Below, piece by piece: positions 15,306-22,796 of a DNA stretch of 27,931 nt. Under the pieces are notes generated by a model. That model saw only the letters and a program-made list of their open reading frames with translations. It made no database searches and was not told the DNA's origin. The number at the start of each line of letters is the position of its first letter. The stretch's first letter is position 1. The stretch comes from JBBDWZ01 sp050732575 (lineage in GTDB: Bacteria > Gemmatimonadota > Gemmatimonadetes > Longimicrobiales > RSA9), in NCBI GenBank assembly GCA_050732575.1, contig JBOHRF010000035.1, forward strand, positions 1 to 27,931, given 5' to 3'. Position numbers and translations under genes: made by a program.

Positions 15306-16574
15306 ATGAATGTTCGCATCGACAGCATCGGTGCAGGGGGTGCGGGTGTGGCCCGTTTACCTGATGGTCGGGTCGTCTTCGTGCAGCGCACAGCGCCCGG
15401 CGATCAAGCCATGATCGAGGTGGTGCGGGAGAAGAAACGCTGGGCCGCCGGCCGGTTGCTGCGCGTAATCGAGCCCGGACCAGGCCGGCGCGTGGCACCC
15501 TGTCCGCACTATGGGCATTGCGGCGGCTGCACGCTCGAGCATCTGGCGTATACAAACCAGCTCGAGATCAAGGCCGACATTGTGCGCGAAGCACTTCGTC
15601 GCATTGGCCGCGTTCACATCGACTCGCTACCCATCACAGCATCACCCATCGAGTTCCACTATCGCAACCGCGTGTCGTTTACACTCGTTCGTTTGGCCAA
15701 TGGAGTTGTCATCGCGGGCTTCCACGACATCGATCGGCCCGACCGCGTGGTGGACATTTCAGCAGCCTGCATGCTTCCGGAGCCGCCCATTGCCCGGACC
15801 TGGGGCCAGTTGCGCCAGCATTGGGGACCCGCGGCCGCTTATCTGCCCTCAGGCGAACGTCTGCGCGTCACGTTACGCGGCACCGCGTATGGAGCGGTTG
15901 GGTTGGTGATCGATGGTGGTTTCAGTCAGGGGCAGCCGGATCGTTTGCTGGCCAGCGTGCACGCCCTGAGCGCGATCTGGCAGCGTCCTCACGGCGCCAG
16001 CGCCTTTCGTCTGCTCGGCGGCCAGGCACTATCCGAGGGATTCGAAGGTGATGGCGACGTGGTGGTGAGTGGAGCGGTCTTCCTGCAGGTGAATCGCGCG
16101 GCAGCTGAACTCTTGCAACAGCACGTTCTGCATCGTGCTCAGATGGGCCGCTTGCAAACTGTGGTGGACGCGTATTGCGGAGTGGGCCTGCTCACCAGCC
16201 GACTCGCTGCGCTCGCCACCGCCGTGACCGGCATCGAGCTCGATGCGGATGCCGTGGCACAGGCCAGCCGGCAGGCACCACAGAATTGTCGTTTCATGAC
16301 CGGACGTGTCGAGGATACCATTGGTGAATTGTTGCCGGCCGACCTGGTCATTGTGAATCCGCCACGCGCCGGCCTCCACCCTCAGGTGACGCGCCAACTG
16401 GTGGAGCGCAAGCCCGGCCGCATTCTTTATGTGAGCTGCGATCCTGCCACTCTTGGCCGTGACCTGGCGCAGTTGATTACCGCGTACACCGTTACCGATG
16501 GGCGCTGTTTCGATCTGTTCCCGCAAACCGCCCACGTGGAAACCGTGTTGGAGCTGACGTGCGTTACTTCGTGA
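15306..16574 (+). CDS. rlmD: RlmD-like 23S rRNA (uracil-C5) methyltransferase with TRAM domain and Fe-S site
   Basis: A SAM-dependent enzyme of the TrmA/RlmC/RlmD family that makes 5-methyluridine. The 422-residue product has an N-terminal TRAM domain (about 1-58, IDSIGAGGAGVARLPDGRVVF). The [4Fe-4S] cysteines are Cys66, Cys72, Cys75 and probably Cys155, with the same C-x5-C-x2-C spacing as E. coli RlmD. The SAM site DAYCGVGLLTSRLA begins near 288, and NPPRAGL is at 351-357. Catalytic Cys378 lies in SCDPATLGRD, and the general-base Glu412 in HVETV. TRAM plus Fe-S argues for RlmD/RlmCD over tRNA-specific TrmA; the exact uridine is not determinable. ATG 15306 fits the domain start, with AGGG 11 nt upstream. 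GTG 15285, overlapping the accC stop and with AGG 5 nt upstream, would add seven residues. Confidence 0.85.
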   Translation: MNVRIDSIGAGGAGVARLPDGRVVFVQRTAPGDQAMIEVVREKKRWAAGRLLRVIEPGPGRRVAPCPHYGHCGGCTLEHLAYTNQLEIKADIVREALRRIGRVHIDSLPITASPIEFHYRNRVSFTLVRLANGVVIAGFHDIDRPDRVVDISAACMLPEPPIARTWGQLRQHWGPAAAYLPSGERLRVTLRGTAYGAVGLVIDGGFSQGQPDRLLASVHALSAIWQRPHGASAFRLLGGQALSEGFEGDGDVVVSGAVFLQVNRAAAELLQQHVLHRAQMGRLQTVVDAYCGVGLLTSRLAALATAVTGIELDADAVAQASRQAPQNCRFMTGRVEDTIGELLPADLVIVNPPRAGLHPQVTRQLVERKPGRILYVSCDPATLGRDLAQLITAYTVTDGRCFDLFPQTAHVETVLELTCVTS

Positions 16575-17074
16575 CCGTCGATGGCCAGACCTTCCAGGTC
16601 GAGCTGGACGGGAGTGGTGTTTCCTGCAACGGCCAGGCCCTCGACATCCAACTCTCTGCGGTGCCCGGTACCGTGGTCCGCCGCCTGGCCGTGGCCGGCC
16701 GTTCCTACGTCGTTCACGTGGCCAGCAGCGCTGGGAGAGGCGCGTGGGATATTCACCTCGACGGCGAGCGTTATCTTGCCTCCGTCGTCGATGAAAGAAC
16801 ACAGGCTATTCAGGCTTTGACCGCAACGACCAATCTGGCGCAGGGCCCCAAGCCCGTGAAAGCGCCCATGCCGGGACTGATCGTACGCGTGCACGTGCAG
16901 CCCGGAGATACTGTACATGCCGGCCAGGGTGTGCTCCTCATTGAAGCGATGAAAATGGAGAACGAGCTGCGCGCCGAAGCGGGTGGTCGGGTCAAAGCGG
17001 TGCACGCTCAACCCGGGCAACCCGTCGAGAAAGGCACCGTGCTGATCGAGTTCGACGAAGGTCAGGGCTCTTAG
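16559..17074 (+). CDS. Stand-alone biotin carrier with BT-like domain (split carboxylase alpha)
   Basis: The 171-residue protein ends in a biotinyl domain (about 100-168): PMPGLIVRVHVQPGDTV, then EAMKMENEL with Lys132 as the biotin attachment site, then GRVKAVHAQPGQPVEKGTVLIEF. The first 90 residues are beta-rich with W/HLDGERY and VVDER segments, resembling the region that sits between biotin carboxylase and carrier in propionyl-CoA carboxylase alpha subunits (the BT domain). So accC plus this gene look like an alpha subunit split into two polypeptides. The start is GTG 16559, overlapping the methyltransferase by 16 nt, a sign of translational coupling. The mutase gene begins 2 nt after its stop. 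Confidence 0.88.
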   Translation: MRYFVTVDGQTFQVELDGSGVSCNGQALDIQLSAVPGTVVRRLAVAGRSYVVHVASSAGRGAWDIHLDGERYLASVVDERTQAIQALTATTNLAQGPKPVKAPMPGLIVRVHVQPGDTVHAGQGVLLIEAMKMENELRAEAGGRVKAVHAQPGQPVEKGTVLIEFDEGQGS

Positions 17075-17076
17075 TC

Positions 17077-18768
17077 ATGCCGGACGAAAAGAAACGAGGC
17101 CGCAAAAAAACCGAGCGCCCGGAGCGGAAAGAAGGCGAGGCTGACCGTAGCGCTCCCGCCGATCGGCAAGAGGCGTTCATTACTTCGAGTGGACTGCCGG
17201 TCGAGCGCGTTTACGGGGCTGACGCCGAACGGGACCTGGGTCAGCCCGGGGCATTCCCGTTCACGCGCGGCATCCATCCCACCATGTATCGAGGCCGCTT
17301 GTGGACCATGCGGCAATACGCGGGCTTCGGCACGGCACAGGAAACAAACGCGCGCTACCGCTACTTGCTCGAGCATGGGCAAACTGGTCTGAGCGTGGCC
17401 TTCGATCTGCCCACACAAATGGGCTACGATGCTGATCACGCGATGGCCGCAGGAGAAGTCGGACGGGCGGGCGTGGCCATCTCCTCACTTCCGGACATGC
17501 GTGAGCTGTTCGAGAGCATTCCGCTCGAGCGCGTGTCCGTTTCCATGACCATCAATGCAACCGCCGCCATCTTGCTCGCGTTGTACATTGCCCTTGCGGA
17601 TGAGCGTGGTGTTTCGCGCAACGCGCTCTCCGGCACGGTTCAGAACGACATCCTGAAGGAGTACATTGCGCGCGGCACGTATATCTATCCGGTCGAGCCG
17701 AGTTTGCGGCTGGTGACTGACATCTTTGCCTTTGGCGCCGAGCAGCTGCCGCGCTGGAATACCATTTCCATCAGCGGTTACCACATGCGTGAAGCGGGTG
17801 CTACGGCCCCGCAGGAAGTGGCCTTTACCTTTGCCAATGCCCTGGAGTATACGGGGCGCGCTGTGCAGCGCGGCTTGCCCTTCGAGCAGTTTGCGCCCCG
17901 CTTGTCCTTCTTTTTTGCCGCCCACAGTAACCTGTTCGAGGAGGTGGCAAAATTCCGCGCCGCGCGCCGCTTGTGGGCCCGGCTCATGCGCGAGCGTTAC
18001 CACGCCTCCGACGAAAGCAGCCGCTTGCGCTTTCATACGCAAACCGGCGGCGTCACACTGACCGCGCAGCAACCGCTTAACAACGTGGTTCGGGTCGCCC
18101 TGCAGGCCCTGGCGGCTGTACTGGGCGGCACACAATCGCTGCACACCAATGGCTTCGATGAAGCGCTTTCGCTGCCCACGCAGGACGCCGCGCGGCTGGC
18201 GTTGCGTACGCAGCAAATCATTGCCGAAGAAACCGGCGTGGCCGATACTGTCGATCCGCTTGGAGGCAGCTATTATCTGGAATCACTGACCGACAGAATT
18301 GAAGGCAAAGCCCATGAATATCTGCGCACGGTCGAAGAATTGGGCGGCGCTGCCGAGGCCATTGGCTACATCCAGGATCAGATTCAGCGCGCAGCCTACG
18401 AGCATCAGATGCAAGTGGAAAGCGGCGAGCGCGGCATCGTGGGCGTCAACAAATATTGCGAGCCGGAGGGGCCGCCCCGCATCGAACAACCCGATTACTC
18501 TGCGCTCGAGCATGAACAGCAGCGCAAACTGAAAGCGCTGAAGGCCGAACGAGATTCCTCCGCCGTGCAGCGCGTGCTGGCGGCCGTGCGCGAGGCGGCC
18601 AGTGCCAAGCAAAACCTCATGCCCCTACTGGTGGACGCCGTCAAAGCGCAAGCTACGCTGGGTGAAGTGAGTGATGCTCTGCGCTCGGTTTGGGGCGCTT
18701 ACCGTGGCTCCGTGCGCGAGCCCAATCCATCGGTCCCCTACCGTTCGCGTGCACCGGAACACGGATAA
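17077..18768 (+). CDS. mcmA: Methylmalonyl-CoA mutase, catalytic (substrate-binding barrel) subunit
   Basis: This catalyses the cobalamin-dependent interchange of methylmalonyl-CoA and succinyl-CoA. The 563 residues cover the TIM-barrel substrate domain. Residues that separate methylmalonyl- from isobutyryl-CoA mutases are of the methylmalonyl type: Tyr81 in RQYAGFGTAQETN (isobutyryl enzymes have Phe) and Arg238 in ISGYHMREAGA (isobutyryl enzymes have Gln). Other family motifs are AFDLPTQMGYD, SVSMTINATA, GTVQNDILKEY, and LHTNGFDEALSLPT with DTVDPLGGSYYLE. No cobalamin-binding DxHxxG domain follows, so a separate B12-binding subunit must be encoded elsewhere. A 30-residue Lys/Arg/Glu-rich N-terminal extension is unusual and may mediate subunit contacts. 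The start is 2 nt after the carrier stop. Confidence 0.93.
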   Translation: MPDEKKRGRKKTERPERKEGEADRSAPADRQEAFITSSGLPVERVYGADAERDLGQPGAFPFTRGIHPTMYRGRLWTMRQYAGFGTAQETNARYRYLLEHGQTGLSVAFDLPTQMGYDADHAMAAGEVGRAGVAISSLPDMRELFESIPLERVSVSMTINATAAILLALYIALADERGVSRNALSGTVQNDILKEYIARGTYIYPVEPSLRLVTDIFAFGAEQLPRWNTISISGYHMREAGATAPQEVAFTFANALEYTGRAVQRGLPFEQFAPRLSFFFAAHSNLFEEVAKFRAARRLWARLMRERYHASDESSRLRFHTQTGGVTLTAQQPLNNVVRVALQALAAVLGGTQSLHTNGFDEALSLPTQDAARLALRTQQIIAEETGVADTVDPLGGSYYLESLTDRIEGKAHEYLRTVEELGGAAEAIGYIQDQIQRAAYEHQMQVESGERGIVGVNKYCEPEGPPRIEQPDYSALEHEQQRKLKALKAERDSSAVQRVLAAVREAASAKQNLMPLLVDAVKAQATLGEVSDALRSVWGAYRGSVREPNPSVPYRSRAPEHG

Positions 18769-18796
18769 TGCCGTGGCGGCGCGCCCTGCCTCAGGC

Positions 18797-18802
18797 TAGA
18801 AT
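18797..18802 (+). promoter_or_regulatory. Candidate -10 element upstream of the fmdB-argS run
   Basis: TAGAAT matches five of six bases of the -10 consensus and lies 28 nt before the fmdB ATG, inside the only gap (62 bp) between the mutase and the end of the window. The expected -35 region (near 18774) is a weak TGGCGG. No strong Shine-Dalgarno sequence precedes ATG 18831 and no terminator is visible after the mutase, so read-through is also possible. Confidence 0.35.
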
Positions 18803-18830
18803 TCTCTGTCTTTCAATCGCTTAGCTGCTC

Positions 18831-19136
18831 ATGCCAACGTACGAATATCGCTGCTCGCAGGGACATCACTTCGAGTTGTTCCAGCGGATGTCGGAGCCGG
18901 CCGCCGACCGTTGCCCGCAGTGCGGGTCACCGGCCGAGCGACTGCTTTCCGCGGGCGCTGGACTGATCTTCAAGGGCTCCGGTTTCTACATCACGGATAA
19001 TCGCAGCGACAAGTACAAGAAAGCCGCCGAAAAGGAAGGTGGACCCGCGAAACCCGCCGCTGATGGTGGCGCGTCCAGCTCGTCCTCATCATCGGAGAGC
19101 AAGCCCACCACGGGCGGCTCGAGCGCCAAGGACTGA
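18831..19136 (+). CDS. FmdB-family zinc-ribbon protein
   Basis: A 101-residue protein with the FmdB/CxxC regulatory-type zinc ribbon at the N-terminus: MPTYEYRC with Cys8 and His12 in CSQGH, then Cys28 and Cys31 in CPQCG, followed by GAGLIFKGSGFYITD. The last 40 residues are low-complexity (Lys/Glu, then a run of seven Ser, then Ser/Gly/Thr), probably disordered. The family is widespread and often called a putative regulatory protein, but its function is not established. Its TGA is immediately followed by the argS ATG (TGAATG, no gap), suggesting coupled translation. Confidence 0.88.
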   Translation: MPTYEYRCSQGHHFELFQRMSEPAADRCPQCGSPAERLLSAGAGLIFKGSGFYITDNRSDKYKKAAEKEGGPAKPAADGGASSSSSSSESKPTTGGSSAKD

Positions 19137-20819
19137 ATGGACGGGTCAACGCTTTCCGAACAACTCGAACGCTTGGCTGAGTTGCTCGCGGGTAGGGCTG
19201 TGCCCGACATCCAGCTCGATCGACCGCGCAATCCCGAGCACGGCGACCTGGCTACCAACGTGGCCATGGTTCTGGCCAAATTGATGGGCAGGCCGCCGCG
19301 GCAGATCGCCGAAACCATCATCGCACAGCTCGATCTTCCAGGCGCCGGTCTGGCTTCCGCCGAAATTGCTGGTCCCGGTTTCATCAATTTTCGCTTTCTG
19401 CACGGCCGCATCCAGAACGCGCTCGGCCAGATTCTGGACGGCGACCTGGCCTATGGCCGCGCCTCCCACGGACAGGGCCGGCGCATCATGGTGGAGTTCG
19501 TGTCGGCAAATCCGACCGGGCCTCTGCACGTGGCGCACGGGCGCGGCGCGGCGCTCGGTGATGCCATTGCCAGTTTGCTCGAGCATACCGGTCACGACGT
19601 GGCGCGCGAGTTTTATGTAAATGACGCCGGCGTACAGATCGATCGGCTGGCGGAATCGCTGGAAGCGCGCTGGCTCGAGCTGCGGGGTGAGGACGTGCAG
19701 ATTCCGGAAGGTGGCTACCACGGTGCTTATCTGCGTGACCTGGCCCTCGAGATTGATACTGCACACGGTGCGCAACTGACGTCCATGCCGGCCGAGGAAC
19801 GCATCCGATTCCTGCGCCAGTGCGCCAGTGACCGGCTACGCCAGCAGCAGGATAAGGACCTGCGCGACTTCGGCGTCGTTTTCGATCACTACTTCTTCGA
19901 GAGTACGCTCTACCGCGAGCGTAAGACGGAGGAAACGCTCCAGGACCTGCGCGGCCGTGCTATCACTTTTGATGCCGATGGTGCGACCTGGCTGCGCACC
20001 ACAGCGTTCGGCGATGACAAGGATCGTGTGCTGGTCAAGAGCGATGGCACCTATACCTATTTCCTGCCCGACCTGGCGTACCATCGCGATAAGGCTCGCC
20101 GCGGTTTCCAACACGTGATCAACATCTGGGGCGCCGATCACCACGGCTATGCGCCGCGTTTGAAGGCCGGCTTGGCCGCACTCGGCTACACTGATTTCCT
20201 GGACATTGAGATCGTGCAGATGGTTCGACTCATGCGCTCGGGCGCTGAAGTCAAATTCAGCAAGCGTGCGGGCGAATTTGTGTCGCTGCGTGAGCTGTAC
20301 GAGGAAACGGGCGTGGACGTGGCGCGCTATTTTTTCCTGATGCGCAGGAGTGACACGCAGATGCTGTTCGACCTGGATCTGGCGCTCGACCAATCCGAAA
20401 AGAACCCGGTCTACAAGGTGCAGTACGCGCACGCCCGCATGATGAGCATCTTTCGCAAGGCCGAGGTGGAGGCCGATACGGTCTCGCGCGCAGCGGCCCT
20501 GGCTCGGCTCGAGCATCCGCTCGAGATCGAGTTGATCAAGCAACTCACCATCTATCCGCAAATCGTCGAGCGCGCAGCCCAGGCGCGCGCGCCCCATTTG
20601 CTCTGTGATTACCTGGAAGAGACGGCGGGAAAAGTGAACTCCTGGTACCATGCCGGAAATCCCAACCGCAATCCGGATCTGGCCGTGCTGGTGGCCGATC
20701 CCGAGTTGCGTCGCGCACGGTTGGTCCTGGCCCGTGCCATCCGGATCGTGCTGCGCAATGGACTCCAACTGTTGGGCTTGAACGCACCGGATCGCATGGT
20801 CCGTGCGGAGGCCGCATGA
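19137..20819 (+). CDS. argS: Arginyl-tRNA synthetase
   Basis: This class I synthetase charges tRNA-Arg. The 560 residues include the N-terminal Add1 domain (about 1-90, with NPEHGDLATNVAM), the HIGH-type motif HVAHG (131-135) inside ANPTGPLHVAHGRG, YVNDAG (160-165), WGADHHGY (331-338) and the degenerate KMSKS motif KFSKR (373-377). Loss of the canonical KMSKS is common in ArgRS. The C-terminal DALR anticodon-binding domain starts near 440 (VQYAHARMMSI ... LCDYLEETAGKVNSWY). Length and order of motifs are normal. ATG 19137 directly abuts the fmdB stop, and the pfkB-family gene overlaps its end by ATGA (20816-20819). Confidence 0.96.
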   Translation: MDGSTLSEQLERLAELLAGRAVPDIQLDRPRNPEHGDLATNVAMVLAKLMGRPPRQIAETIIAQLDLPGAGLASAEIAGPGFINFRFLHGRIQNALGQILDGDLAYGRASHGQGRRIMVEFVSANPTGPLHVAHGRGAALGDAIASLLEHTGHDVAREFYVNDAGVQIDRLAESLEARWLELRGEDVQIPEGGYHGAYLRDLALEIDTAHGAQLTSMPAEERIRFLRQCASDRLRQQQDKDLRDFGVVFDHYFFESTLYRERKTEETLQDLRGRAITFDADGATWLRTTAFGDDKDRVLVKSDGTYTYFLPDLAYHRDKARRGFQHVINIWGADHHGYAPRLKAGLAALGYTDFLDIEIVQMVRLMRSGAEVKFSKRAGEFVSLRELYEETGVDVARYFFLMRRSDTQMLFDLDLALDQSEKNPVYKVQYAHARMMSIFRKAEVEADTVSRAAALARLEHPLEIELIKQLTIYPQIVERAAQARAPHLLCDYLEETAGKVNSWYHAGNPNRNPDLAVLVADPELRRARLVLARAIRIVLRNGLQLLGLNAPDRMVRAEAA

Positions 20820-21745
20820 GCCTGCTCGTGGTCGGCAGCGTTGCCCTGGATACCATTGAAACACCATTCGGCATCGCCCGCGACACATTGGGTGGTTCAG
20901 CCACCTTCTTCAGCGCTGCCGCTTCCTTGTTTTGCGGCGTACGCCTGGTGGGCGTGGTCGGTTCGGACTATCCCGCTAGCAAGCTGCAATTCCTGGTTGA
21001 TCGCGGTGTCGATCTGTCCGGCCTCGAGCGCGTAGAGGGTGAGAGTTTTCGCTGGTCGGGCGTATACAGCTACGACCTGAACAGCCGGGAAACGCGCGAA
21101 ACTCGCCTGGGCGTATTTGCCAATTTCGCGCCCAAGATTCCCGACTCGTTTCGGGCCGCCGAGTGGGTGTTTCTGGGCAACATCGATCCCGTATTACAGC
21201 TCGAAGTGTTGACCCAGGTGAGCGCGCCCAAGCTGGTAGCGTGTGACACCATGAATTACTGGATCAGCGGGAAAAGAAGCGACTTGTTGGCGCTGCTGGA
21301 ACGCGTGGATTTGCTGCTCGTCAATGATACGGAAGCACGCCAGCTGACGGGTAACCACAATCTTCTGCGCGCCGCACGCTGGATTCAGAAGCATGGACCG
21401 CGCATGGTCGTGGTCAAGAAAGGCGAACATGGCGCCATCCTGTTTGCCGGCGATTTGATTTTTTTCGCGCCCGGATATCCGCTCGAGGATGTCTATGATC
21501 CAACCGGTGCCGGTGATGCCTTTGCCGGGGGCTTCATGGGCTGTCTGGCGCGCGCGGGTTCACTCGAGCCTGACGATTTGCGCCGCGCCATGGTGTACGG
21601 CTCCGCGCTGGGTTCCTTTGCCGTGGAGCGCTTTGGTGTGGAGCGCCTCATTGATTTGCGGCCGGATGAGGTGCACGAACGCGTGAACGATTTCCGTGAG
21701 CTCACTGCTTTTGACCACGTGCCCGTGTTGGCCGTCGATGCCTGA
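20816..21745 (+). CDS. PfkB-family sugar/nucleoside kinase
   Basis: A 309-residue ribokinase-like kinase. The N-terminus SLLVVGSVALDTIETPFG leads to the glycine motif LGGSATFFSAAAS (25-37), and the second PfkB signature DPTGAGDAFAGGF spans 228-240 with Asp234 as the catalytic base. LVNDTEARQLTG (168-179) and VVVKKGEHGA (198-207) are also typical. The substrate cannot be fixed from sequence; adenosine/ribose-type or other sugar kinases all share these motifs. Placement between argS and purM does not by itself decide it, though a nucleoside substrate would fit purine metabolism. It overlaps argS by 4 nt and purM by 8 nt, so it is clearly in the same operon. Confidence 0.9.
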   Translation: MSLLVVGSVALDTIETPFGIARDTLGGSATFFSAAASLFCGVRLVGVVGSDYPASKLQFLVDRGVDLSGLERVEGESFRWSGVYSYDLNSRETRETRLGVFANFAPKIPDSFRAAEWVFLGNIDPVLQLEVLTQVSAPKLVACDTMNYWISGKRSDLLALLERVDLLLVNDTEARQLTGNHNLLRAARWIQKHGPRMVVVKKGEHGAILFAGDLIFFAPGYPLEDVYDPTGAGDAFAGGFMGCLARAGSLEPDDLRRAMVYGSALGSFAVERFGVERLIDLRPDEVHERVNDFRELTAFDHVPVLAVDA

Positions 21746-22784
21746 GACCACCGTGCCTGGCGGGACCAGTTACCGGGACGCGGGCGTCGATCGCGCGCGG
21801 GCTCAGCACGCCAAAGGTCGCATCCTCGAGTTGGTCGAATCGTCGCTGACCCCGGGCGTGGTGCGCAATCCTGGCGGGTTTGGCGGACTCCTGCGCGTGC
21901 CCCGCGATTTCTCGGATGGATTGCTGGTATCCAGTGCCGATGGCGTGGGCACAAAACTCAAAGTGGCCATGCGCGCCGGCCGGCATGACACGGTCGGCCA
22001 TGACCTGGTCAATCATTGTGTCAATGACATCCTGGTCGAGGGCGCACATCCGCTCTTCTTCCTGGACTATATCGGCATGGGCCGCTTGGAATCACACGTT
22101 GTGGAGGCGCTGGTCACGGGCATGGTCGCTGGCTGCCGCGAAAACGATTGCGCGCTGCTCGGTGGCGAGACGGCCGAGATGCCCGATTTCTATGCGCCCG
22201 GCGAGTACGATCTGGCTGGCTTCATCGTGGGCCTTACGCGCGAACAGCAGCGACCTGGCGCTCACCGCGTTGGCCGGGGCGATGTCCTGCTCGGTCTGGC
22301 CGCGAACGGATTCCATACCAACGGCTACACACTGTTGCGTCGTGTGCTATTCGACCGCATGAAACTGGATGTGCACGACGCGTATCCTGGCACCGGCCGC
22401 CCGGTAGCGGATGAACTGCTGCGCGTGCATCGGAGCTACCTGCATGCCGTGTTGCCCTTGGTGCGGGATGGATCCGCACATGCACTCGCTCACATTACGG
22501 GCGGCGGCATTGCCGAGAATCTGGAGCGCGTCATCCCGGCCGGACTGCGCGCACGGGTAGACACGAGTACATGGCCGATCCCGCGCGCGTGCATCGCCAT
22601 TATGGAGGCGGGGCCGGTGGCTCGGCCGGAAATGTTTGCCACTTTCAACATGGGCATCGGTATGATCGTAGTCGTGGGCGCGGATCAGGCCTCGACCATT
22701 TCCGGACGCCTTGAACAGGCAGGCCAGGAAGTGGTACCGATGGGAGAGGTTGAAGCGGGCGAGCCACGCGTCGTACTTGCATAA
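21738..22784 (+). CDS. purM: Phosphoribosylformylglycinamidine cyclo-ligase (AIR synthetase)
   Basis: PurM closes the imidazole ring in purine synthesis (FGAM plus ATP to AIR). The 348-residue length matches the family. Motifs are TSYRDAGVD at the N-terminus, SSADGVGTKLKVA (65-77) for ATP/FGAM binding, NHCVNDILVEGAHPLFFLDY, GGETAEMP (142-149), ANGFHTNGYTLLRR, AHITGGGIAENL and FNMGIGM. ATG 21738 is selected because family homology begins shortly after it; it overlaps the kinase stop by 8 nt and has no clear ribosome-binding site. The upstream ATG at 21696 would add 14 unrelated residues. An exported protein gene follows after 12 nt. Confidence 0.96.
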   Translation: MPETTVPGGTSYRDAGVDRARAQHAKGRILELVESSLTPGVVRNPGGFGGLLRVPRDFSDGLLVSSADGVGTKLKVAMRAGRHDTVGHDLVNHCVNDILVEGAHPLFFLDYIGMGRLESHVVEALVTGMVAGCRENDCALLGGETAEMPDFYAPGEYDLAGFIVGLTREQQRPGAHRVGRGDVLLGLAANGFHTNGYTLLRRVLFDRMKLDVHDAYPGTGRPVADELLRVHRSYLHAVLPLVRDGSAHALAHITGGGIAENLERVIPAGLRARVDTSTWPIPRACIAIMEAGPVARPEMFATFNMGIGMIVVVGADQASTISGRLEQAGQEVVPMGEVEAGEPRVVLA

Positions 22785-22796
22785 GAAAACGAGTTC

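Noticed and set aside
17077..18768. Isobutyryl-CoA mutase instead of methylmalonyl-CoA mutase
   Set aside because: Tyr81 and Arg238 are the methylmalonyl-type residues; isobutyryl enzymes carry Phe and Gln at these places.
20256..20270. Broken KMSKS motif (KFSKR) in ArgRS as a sign of a defective enzyme
   Set aside because: Degenerate KMSKS is common among arginyl-tRNA synthetases and all other motifs are intact.
19836..20888. Long minus-strand open frame (350 codons) opposite argS
   Set aside because: It lies antisense to well-conserved ArgRS motifs and its translation has no coherent domain.
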